A DNA stretch of 42,945 nucleotides from JANWZL01 sp041640815 (GTDB taxonomy: Bacteria; Pseudomonadota; Gammaproteobacteria; Burkholderiales; Thiobacillaceae), in assembly GCA_041640815.1 (NCBI GenBank), contig JBEPZO010000017.1:1-42945 (forward strand). The letters are read 5' to 3'. Positions 35,505 to 42,945 of this stretch are shown piece after piece. Below the pieces are notes generated by a model. It was not told where the DNA came from. It saw only the letters and a list, made by a program, of their open reading frames with translations, and searched no databases. Every line of letters starts with the position of its first letter. Position 1 is the first letter of the stretch. The translations under genes were made by a program, and so were the position numbers.

Positions 35505-36386
35505 ATGTGGCTATCGCTCAAGCTCGCAGCGGACCAAAAGCAGGCTGAACCGCTCGCCGATGCCTTGCTCGCAGCTGGCGCGCTCGCGGTCTCGACCGAG
35601 GACCGCGATGCCGGCACCGCGCTTGAGGAGGCGCAATATGGCGAACCGGGCGATGCGACCCCACGCGCTTGGCGGCGCAATTGGGTTGTGGCCCTGCTGC
35701 CGGCGGATACCGATGTCACCGCGCTGTTGCAACGGTTGGGCCTCGGCGCCGAGGCGGAGTACACGCTGGAGGCGGTGCCGGAGCAAGACTGGGTGCGGCT
35801 CACCCAGGCCCAATTCGAGCCCATCCGCATCACCGAGCGACTCTGGGTCGTCCCCTCTTGGCATCAAGCGCCGGATCCGGCGGCGGTGGTCATCGAATTG
35901 GACCCCGGCCTGGCCTTTGGCACCGGTAGCCACCCTACGACGCGCCTTTGCCTGAAGTGGTTGGCGAAGGCGTTGCAGGGGGGCGAGACGGTGCTCGACT
36001 ACGGCTGTGGCTCTGGCATCCTGGCCATCGCTGCGCTCAAGCTGGGTGCCGCCCAGGCCATCGGTGTCGATATCGATCCGCAGGCCGTGTTGGCTGCGCG
36101 CGACAATGCCAAACGCAATCAGGTCAAGGCCGCGTTTTACCTGCCTGAGGAGGCACCGCCGCTGCAGGCAGACCTGCTCATCGCCAATATCCTCACCAAT
36201 CCCTTGCGGGCCTTGGCCCCGCTGTTCGCCACGCGGGTTCGCCCGGGCGGCCGCATCGTGCTGTCTGGCCTGCTCGACACTCAGAGTGAGGCGCTCATAA
36301 CCGCCTATCAACCGTGGTTTGAACTCGCGTGCACCGATGTAGAGGAGGGCTGGGCGCTGCTCAGCGGCACCCGCTTGGCGGCGTGA
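35505..36386 (+). CDS. prmA: Ribosomal protein L11 methyltransferase
   Basis: PrmA trimethylates ribosomal protein L11 using S-adenosylmethionine. The 293-residue protein has the N-terminal L11-recognition domain starting MWLSLKLAADQKQAE. It has LDPGLAFGTGSHPTTRLCLK in the hinge and SAM motif I TVLDYGCGSGILAIAALKLG, then GVDIDPQAVLAARDNA and LLIANILTNPLRALAP (the NILxxPL active-site loop). ATG 35505 fits relatives and length; a longer frame starting at 35454 does not. It lies 129 bases after accC. A 331-base gap separates it from the DUF3426 gene. Confidence 0.96.
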   Translation: MWLSLKLAADQKQAEPLADALLAAGALAVSTEDRDAGTALEEAQYGEPGDATPRAWRRNWVVALLPADTDVTALLQRLGLGAEAEYTLEAVPEQDWVRLTQAQFEPIRITERLWVVPSWHQAPDPAAVVIELDPGLAFGTGSHPTTRLCLKWLAKALQGGETVLDYGCGSGILAIAALKLGAAQAIGVDIDPQAVLAARDNAKRNQVKAAFYLPEEAPPLQADLLIANILTNPLRALAPLFATRVRPGGRIVLSGLLDTQSEALITAYQPWFELACTDVEEGWALLSGTRLAA

Positions 36387-36717
36387 GCACCGGCCAGTAC
36401 CGCGCTCTGCCACCCAAGCCGCCTTGACCTCTGGCTCCAAAGCGGGCAAGCAATCGATGCCGCGCCACCCTGCCGGCAGACGGCGTGCAGTTGCCTTGGG
36501 CGAAACGGGCTCACGCTAACCGTGCGTTCGCGCTAAGCTGTTAGACGGATTCGTGGAGATGTTTGGTCCGTGCGTCAAGTGGTGCTTGCGCCGCCCCTGA
36601 AGGCTTGGCATCGTCAGCGGCAAGACGGTGTTCGAGCCGAACGCGCAATAGGATTTAGGCGATGGCGATGACCAGTCTGCGCGCCGCCTGCCTGTTTTTC
36701 CGTTAACCTCAACCCCT
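36387..36717. other. Spacer between prmA and the DUF3426 gene, no gene seen
   Basis: This 331-base stretch is GC-rich with scattered stops. A minus-strand open frame across its right half (36516-36824) overlaps the next gene and has no recognisable protein features. I see no terminator, repeat or RNA element. It should contain the promoter of the downstream gene, but no convincing -35/-10 pair stands out. Confidence 0.5.
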
Positions 36718-37608
36718 ATGCTGACCACCTGCCCCGAATGCCATACCTGCTTCCGGGTGACCCAGGCGCAGTTGGACCAACGGCGCGGGCTGGTGCGATG
36801 TGGTCGCTGTCGCGCCGTATTCAACGCCTATGACACCCTGCTGCCCGAGCTGGTGACGCCGGTCCAGCCCGCGCCCCCTGAACCACCCCCCAGCGCTGCA
36901 CCTGCCGTGGCGATGCCGCAGCCGCTGGAGGGCACGCGCGCGCAACACAGTCTAGCCGAGGCCGTGCCGCAAGCCCCCCCAGGGGCTGCCCCCGAGCCTT
37001 CGGTGAAAGCGGAAGCCGCGGCGCGCGAGCCCGAGCCACAGGCGGCGGAAGACGACGCCGCGCCGCGCCAGACGCCCGATGACATCCTGCTTCGCCCCTT
37101 GTCCATAGCTGGCGGACAGCCCCAGCCAGATCGGCACAACGCGCTCTGGCTGCTGGCGAGTCTAGCGCTGGTGTTGAGCCTCATCGGGCAGCTCGCTTAT
37201 TTCTTCCGCGTCGAGATCGCCGCGAGCTGGCCAGAAAGCCGCCCTTATCTCGAGGCGGCCTGCCAGCGGCTCGGCTGCACCCTGCCGCTGCCCCAGGACG
37301 CCAACGCCTTGCGCTTCGAAGCCTCTTCCTTGGAGAGCGATCCAGAAGATGCCTCGCGCGCCATCCTGCGCGTGTCGCTGAGCAACCGCTCCAACCACGC
37401 CGTCGCCTGGCCGCATCTGGTCCTCATCCTGACCGATGTGCGCGACCAAGCCATCGCCCAGCGCCCTTTCCCGCCTTCGGAGTACTTGCGCGACGCTCGG
37501 CTTGAAGCGCTCGGCATACCCGCGCATGAGGAAAAGGAGATCCGCCTCGACCTCGAACTGAAGGGCCTGGCCGCCTATGGCTACAAGCTCGAAAAGCGCT
37601 ATCCCTGA
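36718..37608 (+). CDS. Zinc-ribbon and DUF3426 membrane protein
   Basis: The 296-residue protein begins with an MJ0042-type zinc ribbon, TTCPECHTCFRVTQAQLDQR with a second Cys pair in VRCGRC (Cys 5, 8, 28, 31). A long Pro/Ala/Glu-rich linker follows (about 45-125). One membrane helix lies at about 142-164 (ALWLLASLALVLSLIGQLAY), then a DUF3426 domain containing CQRLGCTLPLP and a beta-rich end. The orientation is probably zinc ribbon inside and DUF3426 in the periplasm. Such genes usually follow prmA in betaproteobacteria, as here. The function is unknown. Confidence 0.88.
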   Translation: MLTTCPECHTCFRVTQAQLDQRRGLVRCGRCRAVFNAYDTLLPELVTPVQPAPPEPPPSAAPAVAMPQPLEGTRAQHSLAEAVPQAPPGAAPEPSVKAEAAAREPEPQAAEDDAAPRQTPDDILLRPLSIAGGQPQPDRHNALWLLASLALVLSLIGQLAYFFRVEIAASWPESRPYLEAACQRLGCTLPLPQDANALRFEASSLESDPEDASRAILRVSLSNRSNHAVAWPHLVLILTDVRDQAIAQRPFPPSEYLRDARLEALGIPAHEEKEIRLDLELKGLAAYGYKLEKRYP

Positions 37609-37884
37609 GGCGCTCGCGGGCAGCGCCGGGCTAGCCACCCTGGGGCGCTTGTTCCGACGCCTTGGGCTCGGTTATATTGCCATGAGCGGCTGACGCCACA
37701 GGCGCAGCAGCCGGCCGCTGGGGCGACCCCGCCGGCAAGTGCCGCGGCCCTGCGCTCCCGGCAGCCAACCCACGGAGGAGGGGGTAGCCGATCACCACGT
37801 GGGCAGACCTCGGCGGCGGCCAGTCCAAGCGGCGAGCTTCACCCGCAGCGAGCAGCCCGTTCACCCCTCTTAGACCCAGCCAGC
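37609..37884 (+). other. gcvT leader region with possible promoter and hairpin
   Basis: A possible sigma-70 promoter reads TTGTTC (37649-37654), 18 bases, TATATT (37673-37678), giving an untranslated leader of about 200 bases. Within it, GCCGGC-CGCT-GGGG-CGA-CCCC-GCCGGC (37710-37736) can fold into a bulged hairpin. I looked for a glycine riboswitch and did not find its conserved aptamer sequences. The leader may still be structured; its role is open. Confidence 0.35.
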
Positions 37885-38964
37885 ATGCAAGTCACCCCCC
37901 TCAACGCCAAACACCGCGAGCTCAACGCCAAGATGGTGGATTTCTCCGGCTGGGAGATGCCCTTGCACTTTGGCTCGCAGATCGAGGAACACCAGGCGGT
38001 GCGCCGTGACGCCGGCATGTTCGACGTCTCGCACATGTTGCCGCTGGACGTGCGCGGCGACGCGGCGCGTCCTTTCCTACGCCGGCTGCTGGCCAACGAC
38101 GTCGGCAAGCTGCAGACCACCGGGCGCGCCCTCTATAGCTGCATGCTGCACGAGGGTGGCGGCATCATCGACGACCTCATCGTCTATTTCATGCACGAGG
38201 CGTGGTTTCGCTTAGTCGTCAATGCCGGCTGTGCCGACAAAGACCTGGCATGGCTAGAGGTGCAGCGCGACCGCTTCGCCCCCGATGTCGAACTCATCCC
38301 CCGTCGCGATCTGGCGATGATCGCCGTGCAAGGTCCCAAGGCGGCAGAGCGCTTGTGGGCCGCCATGCCCGGCACCCGGGAATTGACCGCACCGATGCGA
38401 CCGTTTTCTGCCGTCACCGTCGGCGACATGTTCATCGCCCGCACAGGCTACACCGGGGAGGACGGCTTCGAGGTCATGCTGCCGGCGCGCGCCGCCCCCT
38501 TCTTCTGGCAGGCGCTGTTGGAAGCGGGTGTACGTCCATGCGGTTTGGGCGCGCGCGACACCCTGCGCCTAGAGGCGGGGATGAACCTGTTCGGGCAGGA
38601 CATGGACGAACGCGTAACCCCTTACGCGTGCGGGCTGGACTGGACCGTCGATCTCAAGGATGCCGAGCGCGATTTCATCGGCCGCGATGCCCTCATGCGG
38701 CTGCCGCGGGAACACAAGCGCGTCGGCCTCGTCTTGCTGGACAAGGGCGTGCTGCGAGGGCAGCAAAAAGTGCTCACCCGACACGGGGAAGGCGTGATCA
38801 CCAGCGGGAGTTTCTCGCCTACGTTGCACGCCTCCATTGCCCTGGCGCGTGTCCCTGCTGCGGTTGAGGCCGGTGAGATGGTCCAGGTCGAAGTGCGCGA
38901 CAAGCCGCTCACGGCGCGGGTCGTCACCCCCCCTTTCGTGCGCCATGGTCAAGCGCTGGTTTGA
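37885..38964 (+). CDS. gcvT: Glycine cleavage system T protein (aminomethyltransferase)
   Basis: GcvT takes the aminomethyl group from lipoylated GcvH, releasing ammonia and forming 5,10-methylene-tetrahydrofolate. The 359-residue protein has HRELNAKMVDFSGWEMPLHF near the N terminus, AGMFDVSHMLPLDVRG, GGIIDDLIVYFM, NAGCADKDLAWL, ARTGYTGEDGFEVMLP, and GARDTLRLEAGMNLFGQDMD, all typical for GcvT. Length is normal. It is first in the gcv cluster; gcvH follows after 99 bases. Confidence 0.97.
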   Translation: MQVTPLNAKHRELNAKMVDFSGWEMPLHFGSQIEEHQAVRRDAGMFDVSHMLPLDVRGDAARPFLRRLLANDVGKLQTTGRALYSCMLHEGGGIIDDLIVYFMHEAWFRLVVNAGCADKDLAWLEVQRDRFAPDVELIPRRDLAMIAVQGPKAAERLWAAMPGTRELTAPMRPFSAVTVGDMFIARTGYTGEDGFEVMLPARAAPFFWQALLEAGVRPCGLGARDTLRLEAGMNLFGQDMDERVTPYACGLDWTVDLKDAERDFIGRDALMRLPREHKRVGLVLLDKGVLRGQQKVLTRHGEGVITSGSFSPTLHASIALARVPAAVEAGEMVQVEVRDKPLTARVVTPPFVRHGQALV

Positions 38965-39063
38965 CGAGGAAAATGCAACCCTCATGCCGGCCGCGCCGGA
39001 CCAAGCCGGCGGGGCGCGGTTGCCCGTTTCCCGCCAGAGTTATCTGCCATCCAGGAGAAGCCA

Positions 39064-39453
39064 GTGAACATCCCTGCCGAATTGAAATACACCAAATCCC
39101 ATGAGTGGGTGCGGCTTGAGCCCGACGGTACGGTGAGCGTCGGCATTACGCATCATGCCCAGGATCTGCTCGGCGACATGGTGTTCGTGGAAAATCCCAC
39201 CGTTGGTCGCCAACTGGCGCAAAATGAAGAATGCGCCGTCGTTGAGTCGGTCAAGGCCGCCGCCGACGTCTATGCGCCGATCGCCGGCGAGGTGGTGGCG
39301 GTGAACGACGCCGTCGAGTCCGCCCCCGAGCGGCTCAACAAAGACCCCTACGGCAGTTGGTTGTTCAGGCTCAAGCCGGCGAACCCCGCCGACCTCGATA
39401 GCTTGCTCGACGCCGCCGGCTATCAGGCACTGGTGGAGTCGGAAAGCCATTGA
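39064..39453 (+). CDS. gcvH: Glycine cleavage system H protein
   Basis: GcvH shuttles the aminomethyl group between the P, T and L proteins on its lipoyl arm. The 129-residue protein begins MNIPAELKYTKSHEWVRLEP and carries the lipoylated Lys near 64 in CAVVESVKAAADVYAPIAGE; NKDPYGSWLFRLKPANPADL follows. The start is GTG at 39064, preceded by a good AGGAGAAG ribosome site. A 61-base spacer with a perfect 16-bp palindrome separates it from gcvPA. Confidence 0.97.
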   Translation: MNIPAELKYTKSHEWVRLEPDGTVSVGITHHAQDLLGDMVFVENPTVGRQLAQNEECAVVESVKAAADVYAPIAGEVVAVNDAVESAPERLNKDPYGSWLFRLKPANPADLDSLLDAAGYQALVESESH

Positions 39454-39468
39454 GCGGGTTTGGGCGAG

Positions 39469-39484
39469 GGGGAATGCATTCCCC
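39469..39484. repeat. 16-bp perfect palindrome between gcvH and gcvPA
   Basis: GGGGAATGCATTCCCC reads the same on both strands. It begins 15 bases after the gcvH stop and lacks a following T tract, so it does not resemble a terminator. It could be an operator or part of a dispersed intergenic repeat: the tpx-gcvPB spacer contains related words (GGAATGC; CCATCACCCATCC against CCATCACGCATCC here). Confidence 0.45.
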
Positions 39485-39514
39485 ATCACGCATCCCTTTA
39501 TCCACTCTCACAAC

Positions 39515-40906
39515 ATGCCCTTCATTCCCCACACCGAGCAAGACGTCGCCGAGATGCTGGAGCGCATCGGCGCGGCGTCGATCGATGAGCTGTTCGATGA
39601 AATCCCGCCGCAGCTGCGCTGTGCGGGGCTGGCCGAGTTGCCCGAGGGTCTGCCAGAGCTCGCCGTCACCCGGCTGATGCATGCGCGCGCGGCGCAAGAC
39701 GGCTTTTGGCTCAACTTCATCGGCGCCGGCGCCTACGAGCATCACATCCCAGCTGCCATTTGGCAGATCGTCAGCCGCGGCGAGTTCTACTCCGCCTACA
39801 CGCCCTACCAGGCGGAAGCGAGCCAGGGCACGCTGCAGCTGCTGTATGAGTACCAGAGCATGATGGCCGCTCTGACCGGCATGGAGGTCTCCAATGCCTC
39901 CCTGTACGATGGCGCCAGTGCGCTGGCCGAGGCCATCCTCATGGCGGTGCGGATCGTCAAAGGGGATAAACGGCGGGTGCTCGTCCCCACCACCCTCCAC
40001 CCGCGCTATCGCGCCGTAGCCCGCACCATCGTCAGGAACCAGGGCATCGAGCTCATCGCCTTGCCTTATTGCCCCGAGCGGGGCCATACCCCAAGCGAGG
40101 CGCTGGCGCAGCATTTGGCCGAGCCGGCAGCGGCCCTGGTTATCCCGCAGCCCAATTACTTCGGCGTGCTGGAGCCGGTCGATGCGCTGACCGATTGGGC
40201 CCACGCCCATGGCATCCTCGCCATCGCCGTGGTCAACCCCATCAGCCTGGGGCTGCTCAAACCGCCCGGGCAGTGGGGGCAGAGGGGGGTCGATATCTGT
40301 GTCGGCGATGGCCAGCCACTCGGTGTCCCCCTCGCTTCTGGCGGACCTTATTTCGGCTTCATGACCACGCGCCAAGTACACGTGCGCCAGATGCCCGGCC
40401 GCATCGTCGGCCGCACCGTCGATGTGGCAGGCAGAACGGGCTTCACCTTGACGCTGCAGGCCCGCGAGCAGCACATCCGACGCTCCAAGGCCACCTCCAA
40501 CATCTGCACCAATCAAGGGCTGCTGGTCACTGCCGCCACCCTCTATCTCTCCCTCATGGGCCCCCAAGGGCTGCGCGAGGTCGCCCTGATGTGCCATGCC
40601 CGCACGCGCGCGCTCACCGAGCGCCTCACGGCGATTCCCGGCGTGCGGCGGGCCTTCACCGCTCCCTTTTTCCACGAGGTCGTCTTGCGGCTTCCGGCCG
40701 ACACCCGCGAGGTTCTGCGCGCCTTGCGCGCCCAAGGCATCCTGGGCGGCCAGCCACTCGCCGGCGACTATGCCGAACTGGCCGATGGCCTTCTGGTCTG
40801 TGCCACAGAGACGAAGACGGATGACGACCTTGCCGACTATGCGCAAAAATTGGCGCGCATCTTGAGCCGGCGTCGCGAGGCGCCGCCTTGTGCCTACAAA
40901 CGCTGA
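39515..40906 (+). CDS. gcvPA: Glycine dehydrogenase (decarboxylating) subunit 1
   Basis: GcvPA is the N-terminal half of the split P protein, which with GcvPB decarboxylates glycine and loads the aminomethyl group on GcvH. The 463-residue protein opens MPFIPHTEQDVAEMLERIG and has FIGAGAYEHHIPAAIWQIVS, YTPYQAEASQGTLQLLYEYQ, GMEVSNASLYDGASALAEAI, PQPNYFGVLEPVDAL and RRSKATSNICTNQGLLVTAA. It lacks the PLP-binding Lys, which resides in GcvPB, as expected. Length is normal. tpx, not gcvPB, follows it, after 38 bases. Confidence 0.96.
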   Translation: MPFIPHTEQDVAEMLERIGAASIDELFDEIPPQLRCAGLAELPEGLPELAVTRLMHARAAQDGFWLNFIGAGAYEHHIPAAIWQIVSRGEFYSAYTPYQAEASQGTLQLLYEYQSMMAALTGMEVSNASLYDGASALAEAILMAVRIVKGDKRRVLVPTTLHPRYRAVARTIVRNQGIELIALPYCPERGHTPSEALAQHLAEPAAALVIPQPNYFGVLEPVDALTDWAHAHGILAIAVVNPISLGLLKPPGQWGQRGVDICVGDGQPLGVPLASGGPYFGFMTTRQVHVRQMPGRIVGRTVDVAGRTGFTLTLQAREQHIRRSKATSNICTNQGLLVTAATLYLSLMGPQGLREVALMCHARTRALTERLTAIPGVRRAFTAPFFHEVVLRLPADTREVLRALRAQGILGGQPLAGDYAELADGLLVCATETKTDDDLADYAQKLARILSRRREAPPCAYKR

Positions 40907-40944
40907 CCTGGCAACACTGACATTTCGACGAGAGGAGTTCTCAG

Positions 40945-41457
40945 ATGGCAACTGTGACCTTGGGTGGTGAACCGATTTCCGTTGGCGGCAACTTTCCGCG
41001 CGTGGGCGACATCGCCCACTCCTTCATGCTGGTGGACAAGGACCTGAAGGACGTCTCGCTCTCCCAGTTCTGGGGCAAGCGCAAGATCCTCAACATCGTC
41101 CCCAGCCTTGACACCCCTGTATGTGCCGAGTCCACACGCAAGTTCAATGCGGCCGCCGCCAGCCTGCCCAACACGGTCGTGCTCGTCATCTCCGCCGACC
41201 TGCCCTTCGCGCAGAACCGCTTCTGTAGCGCCGAAGGCCTGAAAAACGTCATCACCTTGTCCACCATGCGCGGCCGTGATTTCCACAAAGACTACGGCGT
41301 CATGATCATGGACCCGCCGCTTGCGGGCCTGTGCGCCCGCGCCGTCATCGTCCTCGACGAGCGCGATCGCGTCCTATATGCCGAACTGGTGCCGGAGATC
41401 AAACAAGAACCCAACTACGAGGCCGCCCTGGCCGCGGCACGCGGGGAAGGTCTCTGA
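40945..41457 (+). CDS. tpx: Thiol peroxidase (atypical 2-Cys peroxiredoxin)
   Basis: Tpx reduces hydrogen peroxide and alkyl hydroperoxides using thioredoxin. The 170-residue protein starts MATVTLGGEPISVGGNFPRV. It carries the peroxidatic Cys near 60 in VPSLDTPVCAESTRKFN and the resolving Cys near 94 in PFAQNRFCSAEGLKNV, then HKDYGVMIMDPPLAGLCARA. Both cysteines and length are as expected, without a signal peptide. GAGAGGAG precedes the ATG. It lies on the same strand between gcvPA and gcvPB, an unusual insertion into the glycine cleavage cluster; the spacers are 38 and 82 bases. Confidence 0.96.
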   Translation: MATVTLGGEPISVGGNFPRVGDIAHSFMLVDKDLKDVSLSQFWGKRKILNIVPSLDTPVCAESTRKFNAAAASLPNTVVLVISADLPFAQNRFCSAEGLKNVITLSTMRGRDFHKDYGVMIMDPPLAGLCARAVIVLDERDRVLYAELVPEIKQEPNYEAALAAARGEGL

Positions 41458-41539
41458 GCGCCGAAGGGGGTGGGTGTGGAATGCGCGTAGCGGACATCCC
41501 CGCGCCATCACCCATCCGCCATCACCCTTTTGCAAACCG

Positions 41540-42945
41540 ATGCTGATCTTCGACCTGTCACGCCCTGGACGCCGCGCCTTGGCCCAGTCGCCCGGCACCG
41601 CGCCGGTGGCCGATGACCTCCCTGGCGAGTTCCTGCGCGAGCGGCCCGCGCCCCTGCCCGAGGTCTCCGAGCTCGATGTGGTGCGGCATTACACGCGCTT
41701 GTCACAGAAAAACTTCTCCATCGACACGCAGTTCTATCCCTTAGGCTCCTGCACCATGAAGTACAACCCGCGTGCCTGCAACGCACTGGCCATGCTGCCC
41801 CAGTTCCTGGCACGCCACCCCTTGGCCGATGCGGAGACCGGCCAAGGTTTTCTTGCTTGCCTCTACGAGCTGCAGGAGATGCTCAAGGCGGTTACCGGCA
41901 TGGCTGCCGTGTCGCTCGCCCCCATGGCGGGTGCCCAGGGCGAGTTCGCCGGTGTGGCGATGATCCGCGCCTATCATGAATCCCGTGGGGACACGGCGCG
42001 CAACGAGATCATCGTGCCCGACGCCGCCCATGGCACCAACCCGGCCACCGCCGTCATGTGCGGCTACACGGTGCGCGAAATCCCCACCGACCGGCACGGC
42101 AACGTCGACCTTGAGGCCTTACGCCGCGCGGTCGGGCCTCGCACCGCTGGCCTCATGCTCACCAACCCCTCCACGCTGGGCGTGTTCGAGCAGCGCATCA
42201 TCGACATCCAGCGCATCGTCCACGAGGCCGGAGGCCTCACCTACTACGACGGCGCCAACCTGAACGCCATCCTCGGCCGCGTGCGACCGGGCGACATGGG
42301 CTTCGACGTCATCCACGTCAACCTGCACAAGACCTTCTCCACGCCCCATGGCGGGGGTGGCCCAGGCGCCGGGCCCGTGGGCGTGTCGGCGAGGCTGGAG
42401 CCGTTCCTGCCCATTCCCCTGGTGGTGGAGGAGCGCGGCTTTTACCGGTGGGCCGAAGAGGCGGAGCGCCCGCACACCATTGGCCGCCTGTCTGCCTTTG
42501 GCGGCAACATGGGGGTGCTGCTCAGGGCCTGGGTCTATGCGCGCCTGCTTGGTCGCGGCGGCATGCAGCGCGTGGCGGACTATGCCGCGCTCAACGCCAA
42601 CTACCTCGCGGCTGAGCTCAAACGCGCCGGCTTCGAGCTCGCCTTTCCCGAACGGCGCGCAAGCCACGAATTCATCGTCAGCTTGAAACGCCTCAAAGAC
42701 GCCACTGGCGTGAGCGCGATGGACTTCGCCAAGCGCCTGTTGGACTATGGCTTCCATGCCCCGACGACCTATTTCCCGCAGCTTGTTCCCGAGTGCCTGC
42801 TCATCGAGCCCACCGAAACCGAGAGCAAGGCCACGCTCGACGCCTTCGTCGCCGCCATGGTCAAGGTGAAAGAAGAGGCCGAGACCGATCCGGCCCTGGT
42901 CAAGACCGCCCCGCACAGCATGCCGGTGCGCCGCCTCGACGACGT
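41540..42945 (+). CDS. gcvPB: Glycine dehydrogenase (decarboxylating) subunit 2 (partial)
   Basis: GcvPB is the PLP-bearing half of the split P protein of the glycine cleavage system. The visible 468 codons open MLIFDLSRPGRRALAQSPGT. They contain FYPLGSCTMKYNPRACNALA near 65-84, SLAPMAGAQGEFAGVAMIRA near 125-144, VPDAAHGTNPATAVM near 159-173, and the PLP Lys near 264 in HVNLHKTFSTPHGGGGPGAG. The gene runs off the right edge; the family is about 480-500 residues, so only the C-terminal end is missing. ATG 41540 has a poor ribosome site but matches relatives. It follows tpx after 82 bases. Confidence 0.96.
   Translation, partial: MLIFDLSRPGRRALAQSPGTAPVADDLPGEFLRERPAPLPEVSELDVVRHYTRLSQKNFSIDTQFYPLGSCTMKYNPRACNALAMLPQFLARHPLADAETGQGFLACLYELQEMLKAVTGMAAVSLAPMAGAQGEFAGVAMIRAYHESRGDTARNEIIVPDAAHGTNPATAVMCGYTVREIPTDRHGNVDLEALRRAVGPRTAGLMLTNPSTLGVFEQRIIDIQRIVHEAGGLTYYDGANLNAILGRVRPGDMGFDVIHVNLHKTFSTPHGGGGPGAGPVGVSARLEPFLPIPLVVEERGFYRWAEEAERPHTIGRLSAFGGNMGVLLRAWVYARLLGRGGMQRVADYAALNANYLAAELKRAGFELAFPERRASHEFIVSLKRLKDATGVSAMDFAKRLLDYGFHAPTTYFPQLVPECLLIEPTETESKATLDAFVAAMVKVKEEAETDPALVKTAPHSMPVRRLDD

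Noticed and set aside
36516..36824. Minus-strand gene between prmA and the DUF3426 gene
   Set aside because: It overlaps the zinc-ribbon start of the DUF3426 gene and shows no family features.
37609..37884. Glycine riboswitch before gcvT
   Set aside because: The conserved aptamer segments are not visible; only a generic GC-rich hairpin is present.
39371..40951. 526-codon minus-strand frame opposite gcvPA
   Set aside because: Antisense shadow of the well-supported gcvH end and gcvPA.

Overview
The window is 42.9 kb of a bacterial chromosome. Gene content and order point to a betaproteobacterium: maf-rng, groESL with a CIRCE element, a DUF2863 gene, glnA / DUF4124 / ntrBC, aroQ-accB-accC-prmA-DUF3426, and a glycine-cleavage cluster with split P-protein. 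A Nitrosomonadales/Hydrogenophilaceae-like lineage is my guess; no rRNA is present to test it. I found no tRNA, rRNA, CRISPR array, intact IS element or phage gene. The flanks are GC-rich (37 of 60 bases G+C in the sample 33121-33180). The middle of the surface-glycan region is clearly AT-richer (26 of 60 in 28021-28080).

Layout. 1-1255: mpl (minus, cut by the window edge). 1502-4039: maf, rng and a DUF302 gene (plus). 4118-4465: a small unknown gene on minus. 4583-6840: groES-groEL with a sigma-70/heat-shock-like promoter, a CIRCE operator and a strong terminator. 6943-11404: acpS, nagZ, a CzcD/ZitB-type cation exporter, a DUF2863 gene, a family-5 uracil-DNA glycosylase and a small tautomerase, most of them overlapping or closely spaced. 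11439-17074 (minus): an AEC transporter, then the nitrogen-control block ntrC, ntrB, DUF4124 and glnA. The glnA promoter region has a good sigma-54 box and two NtrC-type sites. 17287-20594 (plus): aroE, mtgA and mgtE, with a decayed chemoreceptor fragment between mtgA and mgtE.

20641-32820 is the most distinctive part, a surface-glycan locus. gmd and fcl (GDP-mannose to GDP-L-fucose) and a GT10 fucosyltransferase run on plus. They meet a minus-strand series: an ELM1-family protein, a GT4 glycosyltransferase, a GT11 (alpha-1,2-type) fucosyltransferase, a DUF268 methyltransferase-like protein, an O-antigen ligase/polymerase-like membrane protein, a DxD glycosyltransferase, a GT25 glycosyltransferase, a second GT10 fucosyltransferase and a frameshifted FkbM-type methyltransferase. 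GDP-fucose synthesis plus GT25, two GT10 and one GT11 resembles the enzyme set Helicobacter pylori uses for Lewis-type lipopolysaccharide. I infer a multiply fucosylated, possibly O-methylated surface glycan. No flippase or ABC exporter lies in the window.

32976-42945 (plus): aroQ, accB, accC, prmA and a zinc-ribbon/DUF3426 membrane protein, then gcvT, gcvH, gcvPA, tpx and gcvPB (cut by the right edge). A thiol peroxidase gene sits between the two glycine-decarboxylase subunit genes.
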